Shown in pieces: positions 1-9,507 of a DNA stretch of 64,000 nucleotides (the first letter of the stretch is position 1; each line of letters opens with the position of its first letter). Origin of the DNA: Herminiimonas arsenitoxidans. GTDB lineage: Bacteria > Pseudomonadota > Gammaproteobacteria > Burkholderiales > Burkholderiaceae_D. Below the pieces are notes generated by a model. That model had not been told where the DNA came from, ran no database searches, and saw nothing but the letters and a program-made list of their open reading frames with translations. The position numbers and the translations under genes were made by a program. Where the stretch lies: assembly GCF_900130075.1 (NCBI RefSeq), contig NZ_LT671418.1, positions 2,170,001-2,234,000 on the forward strand, given 5' to 3'.

Positions 1-30
1 GGCCTGATTTCTTACTAAAAGACAAACATC

Positions 31-663
31 ATGATTCCGCTCCATGACTTGTTGATCTTCTCGCTGGCCGCATTGGTGCTGGTGCTTACGCCCGGCCCCA
101 ACATGATGTATTGCGTGTCGCGCTCGATTTGTCAGGGACGGACTGCGGGCATGATTTCCTTGCTTGGCGTGGCGACAGGTTTCATCTTTCACATGTTGGC
201 AGCGGCGTTCGGTTTGACGGCCTTGTTTCTAACAATCCCCATCGCTTACGACCTGATCAAATACCTCGGTGCTGCGTATCTGCTGTGGATGGCATGGAAT
301 GCGATCAAACCGGGCGGTACTTCGCCGTTTCAAACCCAGAATCTTCCGCACGACAGTAATGCGACGCTGTTCCGCATGGGCTTTCTGACCAATCTGCTCA
401 ATCCCAAGGCGGCGATGTTTTACATGTCCTTCCTGCCGCAATTCATTCATGCTGAGCATGGTCACGTGATGCTGCAAAGTCTGACACTGGGCGCAACGCA
501 AATTGCTGTCAGCTTTACAGTCAACTGCTTGCTGATTCTGGCTGCCAGCGCCATCGCCGGATTCTTCTCGAACAACCCAGGCTGGATGCGAACGCAACGT
601 TATGTCATGGGACTGACGCTAGGCGCATTGGCATTCAGGCTGGCGATCGATCAACGTAAATAA
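31..663 (+). CDS. LysE/RhtB-family amino-acid exporter
   Basis: A 210-residue inner-membrane protein of the LysE/RhtB translocator family, which exports amino acids or related small metabolites by proton antiport. The N-terminus carries the family hallmark [13 protein letters not shown] at about residues 20-32, followed by further hydrophobic segments, and length is normal for the family. The substrate cannot be read from sequence. It ends 20 bases before trpC on the same strand, so it is probably co-transcribed with it; the upstream partner genes lie outside the window. The ATG at 31 is the natural start, although no strong ribosome binding site precedes it. Confidence 0.9.
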   Translation: MIPLHDLLIFSLAALVLVLTPGPNMMYCVSRSICQGRTAGMISLLGVATGFIFHMLAAAFGLTALFLTIPIAYDLIKYLGAAYLLWMAWNAIKPGGTSPFQTQNLPHDSNATLFRMGFLTNLLNPKAAMFYMSFLPQFIHAEHGHVMLQSLTLGATQIAVSFTVNCLLILAASAIAGFFSNNPGWMRTQRYVMGLTLGALAFRLAIDQRK

Positions 664-683
664 GCAGTAACCAAGGAATATCC

Positions 684-1484
684 ATGTCAGACATTCTCAA
701 TAAAATCCTCGACGTCAAAGCCGATGAAGTCGCCGCTGCGAAAAAATATCGCAACCTAACGAGCTTGCGTAGTGAAGTAGAGAACGACAAAGAAGCGCGT
801 GCAGCTATTCGTGGCTTTGAAGCGAGCCTGCGAGCGAAAATTACCGCAGGAAACGCCGGCATCATTGCCGAAATTAAAAAAGCATCGCCATCCAAAGGCG
901 TGATACGCCCGAACTTCCATCCAGCCGACATCGCGGTCAGCTATGAAAAAAATGGCGCCGCCTGTTTATCCGTACTGACCGACGTACAGTTCTTCCAAGG
1001 CGCACCAGAATATCTGAAGCAAGCACGTGCTGCTTGTGCGCTACCAGCATTGCGCAAAGACTTCATCGTCGATCCGTATCAACTGTATGAAGCGCGCTCC
1101 TGGGGTGCCGATTGCATATTGCTGATCGTCGCCGCGCTGGATCATGGTTTGATGGCAGAACTGGAAGCCTGCGCGCATGAATTGGGCATGAATGTTTTGG
1201 TGGAAGTACACAATGCGGAAGAATTGACGGCGGCATTAAAACTGAAAACCAGCCTGCTGGGTGTCAATAATCGCAACCTGCGCACCTTCGAGACTTCGCT
1301 GCAAACCACGCTGGATTTGCTGCCGCGTATTTCGCCGGACAAGCTGGTCATTACCGAATCAGCTATCGTCACACCTGACGATGTGAAGAAAATGCGCGAT
1401 GCCGATGTGCATGCCTTCCTCGTCGGCGAAGCCTTTATGCGTGCGCCAGATCCGGGCACCGAACTAAGTCGCCTGTTTAATTAA
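684..1484 (+). CDS. trpC: Indole-3-glycerol phosphate synthase
   Basis: TrpC closes the indole ring in tryptophan synthesis, converting 1-(2-carboxyphenylamino)-1-deoxyribulose 5-phosphate to indole-3-glycerol phosphate. The 266-residue monofunctional form has the expected TIM-barrel motifs: [10 protein letters not shown] near residue 64, [11 protein letters not shown] near residue 125, LLGVNNRNL near residue 192 and VTESAI near residue 223. An AAGGA-type ribosome binding site lies just before the ATG. In many betaproteobacteria trpC follows trpE-trpG-trpD; here the gene directly upstream is a LysE-type exporter. A GC-rich hairpin follows the stop codon. Confidence 0.97.
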   Translation: MSDILNKILDVKADEVAAAKKYRNLTSLRSEVENDKEARAAIRGFEASLRAKITAGNAGIIAEIKKASPSKGVIRPNFHPADIAVSYEKNGAACLSVLTDVQFFQGAPEYLKQARAACALPALRKDFIVDPYQLYEARSWGADCILLIVAALDHGLMAELEACAHELGMNVLVEVHNAEELTAALKLKTSLLGVNNRNLRTFETSLQTTLDLLPRISPDKLVITESAIVTPDDVKKMRDADVHAFLVGEAFMRAPDPGTELSRLFN

Positions 1485-1507
1485 GCTACTTAACTAAGCG
1501 ACACACG

Positions 1508-1532
1508 CAGGTGTGCGACGATCGCGCACCTG
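1508..1532 (+). terminator. Hairpin between convergent trpC and M61 peptidase genes
   Basis: A 10-bp stem with one G-U pair (CAGGTGTGCG / CGCGCACCTG) and a 5-base loop lies between the convergent stops of trpC and the M61 peptidase. There is no U-tract on the plus strand, so it is at best a weak or factor-dependent terminator. Confidence 0.4.
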
Positions 1533-1542
1533 TCCCTCTACT

Positions 1543-3342
1543 TCAATCCTGTAAATTCAACCACGCTTTACGCAAACGTAGTGCCGCTACTGGCTTGTCC
1601 CCGCTCTTCAGCGTGACGGCAGGCACATCCGACGGTGCCAGCACTGCATTGAAGATCATCAATTCATCGCGCCGGAAGGCATGCAAGCCGATGGTCTGGC
1701 CAACACGATAACGACTCAACAGACTATCCAGATTAGTCGCCGTCACGCGCAGGCCATCAATCGCGACCAACACGTCACCGGCAGACAAACCTGCCTTGTG
1801 CGCAGCGCCACCTTCATACACATTCGCCACTTTGCAGTCATTGCCGTCGCGCACCGTGCGCATGCCCAAACCTGGTTTCGCATTCTTGCGCTCGTCGGCA
1901 AAGTCGACACCGAAAGGTGCCAGCAATTTAGCCAACGGAATATCTTCAGTACCGCGTACCCAGCGATCCAATACCTTTTTTAGCTTGAGGCCGGTCACGC
2001 TATCGAATAGCGCATCAACTTCCGCTTCGGTTATACCGCGTCCGGCTTTGCCATCCTGATAGAAGTCGCGGCCGTATTGCTGCCATAAGGCTAGCATCAC
2101 ATCGTCCAGCGATTTTTTGCCCTTGGTTTGTTCACGGATAGTCAGATCCAGCGCCAGACCGACCAATGAGCCTTTGGTGTAATAACTGACGATGGCATTC
2201 GGTGCATTCTCATCCTGACGGTAATACTTAGTCCAGGCATCGAAGCTGGATTCCGCCACACTTTGTTTGTGACGACCTGTGCCGCGCAATACGTTATTGA
2301 CGGTTTTCGCCACCAGTTTCAGATAAGCAGGCTCATCAATGACACCACTGCGCACCAGCATCAGATCATCGTAATAACTGGTGAAGCCTTCGAACAACCA
2401 AAGCAGCGGTGTGTAACCCTCTGCCTTCAAATCGTAAGGCGCAAAAGCGGCTGGCTTGATGCGCTTGACGTTCCAGGTGTGGAAGTACTCATGGCTGCAC
2501 AAACCGAGGAAGGTGCGATAACCATCCGTCATTTCCTTTTGACCTTTGACCGGCAAATCGGCGCGCGAGCAAATCAGCGCAGTCGATGCGCGATGCTCCA
2601 ACCCGCCATATCCATCACCGACTACCATCGTCATGAAAACATAACGGTCTACCGGTGCGCGATGCGTTTTCGGTTCAAATAAAGAGATTTGCGCTTCACA
2701 TATTTTTTGCAAATCGGCGCTCAAGCGCGGCAGATCCAAATTAGGTATGCGCCCCGTGAACACAAGATCATGCTGTACGCCGTGCGCTTTGAAACTCGCC
2801 AATGCAAATGTACCCAGTTCAACTGGGTGATCGATCAACTCATCGTAGTTCGATGCGATATAAGAACCGAAACCGTAACGCTTGGCTTTCAGTTGACGCA
2901 TCGCAGTAGCAACGCGCCATTTTTCATAAGCGTCGCCTTGTGGCTTCTGAATATCGACTTCATGCACGCGCTGCTCTTGTCCATCGACCTGCAGGAAAAC
3001 ACTGGTGCCGTTAAAGAAACCATGCGTCTTATCCAGATGTGCAGTGCGTACCGACAAATCCCACGCATAGACTTCATAGTGCACGGTCAATGAACCAGTG
3101 CATACATCAGCGAGCCAGGTATGCTTATCCAGTTTGTTTAGCGCAACTTCATAACCACCGGATTCAGCGCGTATGCGTACGATGTTCTTCGAAAACTCGC
3201 GAATCATGTAGCTGCCTGGAATCCACGCAGGCAGAGAGAAGCGTTGTCCAGCCGGATCGGGCTGACTGACCGTCACGCTCACGGCAAATAAATGCGCGGC
3301 CAAATCTTTGGGAACGATGGTGTATTGAATTGCGTTTTTCAT
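1543..3342 (-). CDS. M61 family metallopeptidase with C-terminal PDZ domain
   Basis: A 599-residue zinc peptidase of the M61 (glycyl aminopeptidase) family. The N-terminal half is the family's beta-rich domain. The catalytic domain shows HEYFH at residues 284-288 (zinc ligands His284 and His288, general base Glu285) followed by NVKRIKP, and the third ligand is expected in LWLFEGFTSYY. A PDZ domain occupies about residues 490-570, with a GLSAGDVLVAIDG core. No signal peptide is evident, so it is probably cytoplasmic. Length and domain order are typical. It is transcribed toward trpC and separated from dsbC by a strong terminator, so it is likely monocistronic. Confidence 0.9.
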   Translation of the reverse strand: MKNAIQYTIVPKDLAAHLFAVSVTVSQPDPAGQRFSLPAWIPGSYMIREFSKNIVRIRAESGGYEVALNKLDKHTWLADVCTGSLTVHYEVYAWDLSVRTAHLDKTHGFFNGTSVFLQVDGQEQRVHEVDIQKPQGDAYEKWRVATAMRQLKAKRYGFGSYIASNYDELIDHPVELGTFALASFKAHGVQHDLVFTGRIPNLDLPRLSADLQKICEAQISLFEPKTHRAPVDRYVFMTMVVGDGYGGLEHRASTALICSRADLPVKGQKEMTDGYRTFLGLCSHEYFHTWNVKRIKPAAFAPYDLKAEGYTPLLWLFEGFTSYYDDLMLVRSGVIDEPAYLKLVAKTVNNVLRGTGRHKQSVAESSFDAWTKYYRQDENAPNAIVSYYTKGSLVGLALDLTIREQTKGKKSLDDVMLALWQQYGRDFYQDGKAGRGITEAEVDALFDSVTGLKLKKVLDRWVRGTEDIPLAKLLAPFGVDFADERKNAKPGLGMRTVRDGNDCKVANVYEGGAAHKAGLSAGDVLVAIDGLRVTATNLDSLLSRYRVGQTIGLHAFRRDELMIFNAVLAPSDVPAVTLKSGDKPVAALRLRKAWLNLQD

Positions 3343-3463
3343 GCTAAGCCGTTGTAAGGTACAAGAACGTTAGTTTAGCGGTATCTGCCTGCGTACGCAG
3401 ATCACGCCTTAAATAGAAATGATGCACGCGCGCCATTTCTATCATCAGAATACTTCTCAGAAA

Positions 3464-3496
3464 TGAAAACGGCTACGCAAGCGTAGCCGTTTTCAT
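3464..3496 (-). terminator. Rho-independent terminator downstream of dsbC
   Basis: A 14-bp perfect stem (GAAAACGGCTACGC with its complement) with a short loop sits just after the dsbC stop. The stem's A/T ends give a U-rich 3' flank on either strand, so it may act in both directions. Confidence 0.8.
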
Positions 3497-3512
3497 TATT
3501 GCCAAATATTTT

Positions 3513-4232
3513 TTACTTGATGGTCGCCAATTTAGCTTCCAAACCTTTGGCATCAATTGCGCCAGGAATGCGTGAGCCATCGGTGAAGATGATTGTTGGC
3601 GTACCAGTGACACCCATTCTTTGTCCCAATGCCAACACTTTTTCATGTGGCGTTGTGCATTTATCGGACGCAGGAGCAGGTGCTTTTCCATTCAGCATCC
3701 AATCATCCCACGCTTTATTGCGATCAGCGGAGCACCAAACGTTGCGCGATTTAGCAATCGAATCCGGCGACAGAATGTTGTACATGAAGGTGTAGACAGT
3801 AATGTCGTTGATACCTTCGAGAGTCTGGCGGAAGCGTTTGCAGTAACCACAGTTCGGATCTTCGAATACTGCGATCACGCGCTTGCCATTACCTTTGACC
3901 TGCTTCATCGCAGCTTCCAATGGCAGATCACTGAAGGCAACCTTGTTGATTTCTTCCAGGCGTGCTTTGGTGTAATCCTGATATGTCTTGGTATCGACTA
4001 CGCGGCCGATGAACAAAAATTGTGCTTTTGCATCGGTGTAAATGATGTCGCCATTTACTTGCACTTCATACAAACCGGAATAAGGCGTTTTGCTTACCGA
4101 TACCACTTTCGCATCGCTACCCAGACGTGGCTCAATTGCTTTACGCACCGCTACTTCTTGCGCGGTTTCAGCAAAAGCACTCACAAAGGCCAAGCCCAAC
4201 AATGCCGCTGCTGCAGCCTTGATTATTTTCAT
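3513..4232 (-). CDS. dsbC: Thiol:disulfide interchange protein DsbC
   Basis: A periplasmic disulfide isomerase of 239 residues. A signal peptide (about residues 1-21, ending VSAFAE) is followed by the N-terminal dimerisation domain and a thioredoxin fold with active site CGYC at Cys128-Cys131 in the context EDPNCGYCKRF. The cis-proline loop appears as TGTPTIIF. It lies 37 bases downstream of the UbiH-family gene on the same strand and ends in a strong terminator, so the two may be one transcript. dsbB lies elsewhere in this window (18.4 kb). Confidence 0.95.
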   Translation of the reverse strand: MKIIKAAAAALLGLAFVSAFAETAQEVAVRKAIEPRLGSDAKVVSVSKTPYSGLYEVQVNGDIIYTDAKAQFLFIGRVVDTKTYQDYTKARLEEINKVAFSDLPLEAAMKQVKGNGKRVIAVFEDPNCGYCKRFRQTLEGINDITVYTFMYNILSPDSIAKSRNVWCSADRNKAWDDWMLNGKAPAPASDKCTTPHEKVLALGQRMGVTGTPTIIFTDGSRIPGAIDAKGLEAKLATIK

Positions 4233-4269
4233 ATTACATTCCGTTAAGATTTTTCAGATGGGAGTGGTA

Positions 4270-5463
4270 TTACAAAGACTTTCCCAGTGCGTGCCCAATA
4301 AGGCGTCTTTTTAAGACTGGCAACTTGTTCACCAAGTTCAATCCTATATTGCGTACAACTCGCAAAGGCTCCAGATCAGTACCAAACAACCGAGCCAAAC
4401 CATCGGTTGCCAATTGCATCAACAGTATATCTTCCTTGCGTGTACGTGCATAACGCGACAACACGCGCGCATCGCCGCAGTCGCGGTGCATGCCGCGCTC
4501 AGTGACTGTTTTGATCAATGCTGCGACATCGGCAAACCCCAGATTCATCCCATGTCCTGCCAGCGGATGAATCACATGCGCGGCATCGCCAACCAACGCA
4601 ATACGCGGCGCAGTAATGGTATGCGGACGAATCAAGGACAGAGGGAATGATTTCATCACCTCTGGTTGCAAAGGCGACAAGGTACCGAGTTGTTGCATCG
4701 ACAAATCAGTTACCCGCGCGGCAAGTTGCGTGAGCGATTCTTTTGATAATGTCTCTGCCAAGGTCTCCGGCGCCGACCACACCAGTGATACGCGCTGTCC
4801 CGGCAAGGGCAAGAGCGCAATGATGCCTTCCGCTGCGGAGAACCATTGATACGCCACGCCATGATGCGGTTTTTCACAAGCGAAGTTGGAAACGATGGCG
4901 CGCTGACCATAAGGCCGATAGTCGAAATCGATATTGCACTGCGCGCGTACCCACGATTGTCCGCCGTCGGCACCGACTAATAACTCCGCCGCAAGCGTAT
5001 CGCCATTGGCGAGCTCCACGCCCGCACTGGTATCGTTTGATTGCAGGCTGACCGCACGCCCATGGACGATCTGTACATTCGATGCGAATTTCAATGCAGC
5101 ATCCAGCGCTTGATTCAAATTACGGTCTTCAACTATCCATGCCAATGTGCCAACGCGCGCGCCATAGGCATCAAATGCCAACTCACCGGCAGTGGCGCCA
5201 TCGCCATTTACCACCATGGAATCAACAGGCTCTACGCGACTTGCATCCAGTGCATCCCACACTTTCACAGAAGACAATAAAGTCTGCGCAATATGATTTA
5301 CCGCATAGACCCGCACATCCCACTCTTCTTTTACGACGGAAAATGCAGTCGGCGCAGCAGGACTTAATAAGCTGACCTTCAGTCCAGCCTGCGCAAAACC
5401 AAGCGCAGCGGCTTTCCCGATGGCGCCATCACCAATAATACAAACGTCGCTTTGCACATGCAT
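4270..5463 (-). CDS. UbiH/UbiF/VisC-family FAD-dependent hydroxylase
   Basis: A 397-residue aromatic-ring flavin monooxygenase of the family that hydroxylates ubiquinone precursors. Visible features are the N-terminal dinucleotide-binding motif GDGAIGKAAALGF, with a flexible Gly pattern that differs slightly from the usual GGGxxG, and the second FAD motif GDAAHVIHPLAGHGMNLG near residue 290. The N-terminus begins directly at the Rossmann fold, as is usual. UbiH, UbiF and UbiI cannot be told apart by eye, so no symbol is given. It is the first gene of a likely pair with dsbC. The tRNA-Phe promoter faces away from it. Confidence 0.87.
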   Translation of the reverse strand: MHVQSDVCIIGDGAIGKAAALGFAQAGLKVSLLSPAAPTAFSVVKEEWDVRVYAVNHIAQTLLSSVKVWDALDASRVEPVDSMVVNGDGATAGELAFDAYGARVGTLAWIVEDRNLNQALDAALKFASNVQIVHGRAVSLQSNDTSAGVELANGDTLAAELLVGADGGQSWVRAQCNIDFDYRPYGQRAIVSNFACEKPHHGVAYQWFSAAEGIIALLPLPGQRVSLVWSAPETLAETLSKESLTQLAARVTDLSMQQLGTLSPLQPEVMKSFPLSLIRPHTITAPRIALVGDAAHVIHPLAGHGMNLGFADVAALIKTVTERGMHRDCGDARVLSRYARTRKEDILLMQLATDGLARLFGTDLEPLRVVRNIGLNLVNKLPVLKRRLIGHALGKSL

Positions 5464-5550
5464 AAAGCCAAATCCGTGAAAGAAGAAGGAGGAAATTACT
5501 GAAGCACGCTCATTATAGCGGCTGAAAATAATTCAAATTGCACATACCTC

Positions 5551-5578
5551 TTGCAGACTTCAATAGTTTTGCTATAAT
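5551..5578 (+). promoter_or_regulatory. Promoter of tRNA-Phe
   Basis: TTGCAG at 5551-5556 and a perfect TATAAT at 5573-5578 are separated by 16 bases. The predicted start of transcription lies only a few bases before the mature tRNA 5' end at 5588. Confidence 0.85.
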
Positions 5579-5587
5579 TGCGCGCTT

Positions 5588-5663
5588 GGCCTGGTAGCTC
5601 AGTCGGTAGAGCAGAGGATTGAAAATCCTTGTGTCGGTGGTTCGATTCCGCCCCGGGCCACCA
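5588..5663 (+). tRNA. tRNA-Phe (GAA)
   Basis: A 76-base cloverleaf. The acceptor stem GGCCTGG pairs with CCGGGCC with one G-U. The D-arm contains AGCTCAGTCGGTAGAGC. The anticodon loop TTGAAAA places GAA at 5621-5623, the T-loop is GTTCGATTC, the discriminator is A and CCA is encoded at 5661-5663. It has its own promoter and terminator. No duplicated 3' end was seen nearby, so it does not look like an occupied integration site. Confidence 0.97.
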
Positions 5664-5680
5664 AAGTATTCAAATAGAAG

Positions 5681-5712
5681 CGCCTCATGTTTTCGCATGA
5701 GGCGTTTTTTAT
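5681..5712 (+). terminator. Terminator of tRNA-Phe
   Basis: A 9-bp perfect stem CGCCTCATG / CATGAGGCG (5681-5689 with 5696-5704), a 6-base loop and a run of six T directly after the stem, 18 bases past the tRNA. Confidence 0.92.
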
Positions 5713-5766
5713 TGTTCGGCACCTTTTGCTGCAAGTGTTTTCAGCAAAAGATACCCGCCCAATACA

Positions 5767-8700
5767 TCAATACACTTCCCGCATATAAATCACCGGACCG
5801 CTTTTGTAGACGCCGAAAGTCGCCCGCGCGCCGGGATCGTCATCAAACAAAATTTGCGACCAACGCCCCTGCAGCCAAGGCTGTGCTGCAGAAGTCACGG
5901 CCGTACATGCAATTCCTGCTGGCGGCGCAGTATCCGCACCTAAGTCGACGCAAACATCCACGCTGCCATTACTCGCGGGCGCTGGTGCCGGCCTTGTTAA
6001 CACAATGCGACCAACGCCCAACTGGAGCGTGCTGCCACTCGCGACATGAGTTGCGACTGGCATATTGCTCGCATTAATGCCTCCTGCATAAGCACGGAAC
6101 GCCACGTTTGCCGCTGCAACGGTAGTGCAGTTATCAGCAGCATTCACCACAAAATTCGTACCATTCCAGAAATCAGTTCTGATCGGCAGCGACAAATTCA
6201 ACAACTCCGAACCATTCGCATTGTCTATTCGCATTCTGCCGTAGCGGAACTGATTTCCTGAGTCGAAGGCAATATTGCTGAATATTGGGGCCGGATTGGA
6301 AATAGGAATAGAAACAATATCACCGTGATTCGCTATCGTTTCCCTGGCAGTCACCGTCAAAGAAATATTTGCATTAAATGCCGCTCTAGGAGTCGTCGCA
6401 TCACGCCGGAATGTAAGCTCGTCTGCAGCGTTCGCTGTAATGGTGCCGGTCCCATTACCTTTAAAAAGAGTAATGGGGCTTCCTACATAATCAAGTACGG
6501 GAAGAGTAGTCGGATCACTCGTATAGGTTTGCGCGACACCACCCTCAGTTAAGGTCCACAGCGCATCTCTGTAATTGGTAGTCGTAGCATTCGCGACATT
6601 CTGCGCTGTAATGGTGATCACTGGCAACGTCCTGTACCGGAATGGCTGGCCAATATAAGTAAAGGAACGTGCGCCAGTGCATGCCGCATTGAAAGTCCGA
6701 AATTCAGGAACAGTATTCACCGTCAGTGCAAAATGATCTGGCACAAAACGCCCGACCAAAACCGGCGCACTGGAAATCGTATATTCATCAACCGTAGAAT
6801 CTCCCGGCTTGACATCCACATTGGCGAACACTTGGTCCGTCAATACGAGATTGAAGCTTCCAACCTCTGAATACATTGCCGCAGATGTCGTCGTCATACC
6901 GCTACCACTCCATGTTGTCGGTACCGCAGTCAGCGCCCCATTCACACACGTTGGTGTCGGCAATGTACAGGCAACCGTTGCAAGCGGACTTCCTGTGTAA
7001 TTGCTGGTTGTAGTTTGCGCTGCGGCGGCATTCACTGCCGTTGCGCTTAGCCTGAATGGCTGACCAGCCTTGTGTACATTCCCACCTGCAACTGCATTAT
7101 TGGCAAGCGTTCGCGTCACACCTGCCGTTTGCCAATCATTGTCAGTGACACTTACACCAATAAATTTATCTGGGCGAATCGCAAAATTGTCGCTGGAGCA
7201 CGCAACGGAAGTCGCCGTACCGGTTGCAGGGTAAGTGAAACGCACGCGCACATCACGATATACATTAGGCACTGCGGCAATAGCGACACTCTGCCGCCCA
7301 GCACTAGCTGCTGCAAAGGTCATGACTTGTGAAGTAAGGAGTGTAGATGTGGCGGGGCAATTAACCGCATCCAGCGTGACACCAGTCCCGACATTTCCAA
7401 GTAACTCGACTTTGACATCACCCGAAAAACCTGACTCAACCGCAGTCTTTGCGGTATTCAATGCAATCGCATCCAACACGATTACATTGCCGGCAATTTT
7501 TGTCTTAATCACACCGGCGATTGCACCAGCAGCAGTAGCTGACTCAAAAGCATTAAAGCCACCGACCGCCGCATTAGTTGGAATCCCGACATAACAATTA
7601 TTCGCGACCAAAGGACAATTGGGCAGTGGCGAGGTTTGCGGCACATTATTATTGCTACAACCAGATGCCCAATAATTCCCGCTGAAATCCTGGGCGCTCG
7701 ACGCTGATGAAGCACATTTTTTTGCACTCGCATCATTGTAAAAACACGAATTATTAATGTGATTGGCCGAGCTCGGCTCAGACTCAAGATTTAGACGATA
7801 GTCGCCGCTTCCCTTGAGAATGGAATTTTGCAGTGAGACATTTTTCGCGTTATAGCTAAAGTACGCTCCATATCCTGCGGCAGCATTAACACAAATGTTA
7901 TCCGCGACCACCTGGCTGGAACTCTCAACATGTATCCCATCTTTGTCAGCGCCATTGACCGTGATATTTTTTAAGGTATGAACAACCGCGGCGCCATAAC
8001 GTAAATTGATGGCAGTTTTCTTAGCCGATTTCGCGAGCACACCATCAAGCGTAATGCCGCTCGGGGTACCAATATCGAGAGCAATATCCTGAGAACTAAC
8101 ATTGACATTTTTTATAGAAGAAACACCATACACAACTATCCCCGCACCACCCGCAGTGACCGCCACTGATTGCATGGAAACAATACCGCGATCCGCAGTT
8201 ATCCCATCACCTGAACTAGTAACAGTCACTGTATTGAATGTATGTGCGCCATCTGCATTGGAAGTCAACTCAATGCCATTACCTCCGTTTGCGGTCACGA
8301 CAACATTATTGAAAGTTAATTTCCCAGAGAGAGTGATATAAATACCTTTACCTGATTGCGATGTTGCCGTCATATTTGTAAATGAATGCGTCCGTGCATT
8401 CTCAACATAAACCATCTGAAAAGCATCTTTTTTACTCGCGACGGTAATGTCTTGAAACACTGCGCTGTACTTACTACCGACCGAGATACCAATCCCGTTA
8501 GTCGAGGAAACATTGATTGTTTTCATCGACCCCACACCACGTGCAACGGCAATTCCATCATCTGAACTATTGACCGTCACCGTATCAAAAATGTGTGCAG
8601 CGTCTGCGTTGTACTCGAGCACAATCCCGCTGCCAGTACTACTTGTAATATTCAAATTTTTAAAAGTGTGCGGCCCACCAGTTTGCAAATCAATGCCCGT

Positions 8701-9102
8701 GCCATTTGCAGTAATCGCCAGATTTTCAAATGTGTGCGTACCTATGCCATTGTTGTAATCATTCACAATGGCTGTTTTACCGCTACCCGTCGCTGTGATC
8801 GTCAGGTTTTTGAACGTTGCACTTTGTCCTGCGATTGTGAATACGGGCCCGCTACTGCTTATCTTCACGTCACTTCTATTACCAGTCGACGAACGTATCG
8901 TCAGATTGGATTGTGAAAACGGGAGAGATTCATTGTATGTACCTGAGCAGATAACAATTTCATCACCATTCGACGCTGCGGTAATTGCTGCTGCAATCGT
9001 TGTATAAGTTGCGCCGCTGGCGCAGACATTCCGTGTCGCCGCATAAGACGAGACGTTGATGCACAACAAAAGGAGAAATAACGCGTTGATTATTTTTTTC
9101 AT
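5767..9102 (-). CDS. Large secreted protein: parallel beta-helix plus DUF6701 (MshQ-like) C-terminus
   Basis: A 1111-residue exported protein. Residues 1-21 are a clear signal peptide. Residues about 25-450 look like a right-handed parallel beta-helix, with many short strands of the TFKNLTITATGSG type. A block at about 137-206 is repeated at about 254-324 (shared cores NADxAHxFxTVTV and DGIxxxRGxxSM), which suggests internal duplication. From about 500 onward the sequence resembles the DUF6701 region found at the C-terminus of MSHA-pilus protein MshQ, including GRFVPDHFALT and IGQPFRYRTLPVITITAQN, and it is rich in Cys pairs. No pilin or MSHA gene is nearby and there is no obvious anchor, so it may be an adhesin or surface glycan-binding protein; function is inferred. 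Codon use is more AT-rich than its neighbours. Confidence 0.8.
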   Translation of the reverse strand: MKKIINALFLLLLCINVSSYAATRNVCASGATYTTIAAAITAASNGDEIVICSGTYNESLPFSQSNLTIRSSTGNRSDVKISSSGPVFTIAGQSATFKNLTITATGSGKTAIVNDYNNGIGTHTFENLAITANGTGIDLQTGGPHTFKNLNITSSTGSGIVLEYNADAAHIFDTVTVNSSDDGIAVARGVGSMKTINVSSTNGIGISVGSKYSAVFQDITVASKKDAFQMVYVENARTHSFTNMTATSQSGKGIYITLSGKLTFNNVVVTANGGNGIELTSNADGAHTFNTVTVTSSGDGITADRGIVSMQSVAVTAGGAGIVVYGVSSIKNVNVSSQDIALDIGTPSGITLDGVLAKSAKKTAINLRYGAAVVHTLKNITVNGADKDGIHVESSSQVVADNICVNAAAGYGAYFSYNAKNVSLQNSILKGSGDYRLNLESEPSSANHINNSCFYNDASAKKCASSASSAQDFSGNYWASGCSNNNVPQTSPLPNCPLVANNCYVGIPTNAAVGGFNAFESATAAGAIAGVIKTKIAGNVIVLDAIALNTAKTAVESGFSGDVKVELLGNVGTGVTLDAVNCPATSTLLTSQVMTFAAASAGRQSVAIAAVPNVYRDVRVRFTYPATGTATSVACSSDNFAIRPDKFIGVSVTDNDWQTAGVTRTLANNAVAGGNVHKAGQPFRLSATAVNAAAAQTTTSNYTGSPLATVACTLPTPTCVNGALTAVPTTWSGSGMTTTSAAMYSEVGSFNLVLTDQVFANVDVKPGDSTVDEYTISSAPVLVGRFVPDHFALTVNTVPEFRTFNAACTGARSFTYIGQPFRYRTLPVITITAQNVANATTTNYRDALWTLTEGGVAQTYTSDPTTLPVLDYVGSPITLFKGNGTGTITANAADELTFRRDATTPRAAFNANISLTVTARETIANHGDIVSIPISNPAPIFSNIAFDSGNQFRYGRMRIDNANGSELLNLSLPIRTDFWNGTNFVVNAADNCTTVAAANVAFRAYAGGINASNMPVATHVASGSTLQLGVGRIVLTRPAPAPASNGSVDVCVDLGADTAPPAGIACTAVTSAAQPWLQGRWSQILFDDDPGARATFGVYKSGPVIYMREVY

Positions 9103-9507
9103 GATTCACATCTTGATGAGATGACGATTTGATTTCCCATCCAAGATATCCCTTACATTGCCATACGAAAAAATCAGATTTTGTATTCAGTCATTCTGGC
9201 AAATCCAACGATATGCGCGTTCTAATGCTAGATGCCTGTGAGAAACAGACCACTGCATTCTAACAGTGGAGAAAACCACACCCAACAACCAACCAGAATA
9301 GAAACCAGTATTAACAAGAATTTACATTTCTCTCCCACGCAATTTATATTTCGAGCACTTATTCAACGTCACGCGGCATCTTCAATATTTGCCGAAAAGG
9401 AAGTCGCCAACGCGCGCTTGTTTTGATCTAGTATGGCTGAATGGGTTGTTCAGGCGCCCATATCGTGCCAACTCGGTACGCATTTATCGCCATTTTTGGA
9501 GGATATG
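9103..9507. other. Intergenic region without a supported gene
   Basis: About 400 bases upstream of both the beta-helix gene (minus) and the yidB-like gene (plus). It must hold both promoters, but I cannot point to convincing -35/-10 pairs. The one open frame here (64 codons from 9232) lacks a ribosome binding site and protein-like composition. Confidence 0.5.

Noticed and set aside
3415..3440. AGAAATG/CATTTCT inverted repeat between M61 and dsbC
   Set aside because: Short stem and long loop, adjacent to the stronger dsbC terminator; not convincing as an operator.
5588..5663. tRNA-Phe as an integration site for a genomic island
   Set aside because: I found no direct repeat of the tRNA 3' end near 9-11 kb and no integrase gene.
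9232..9426. 64-codon open frame
   Set aside because: No ribosome binding site, low-complexity composition and no family resemblance; probably non-coding.
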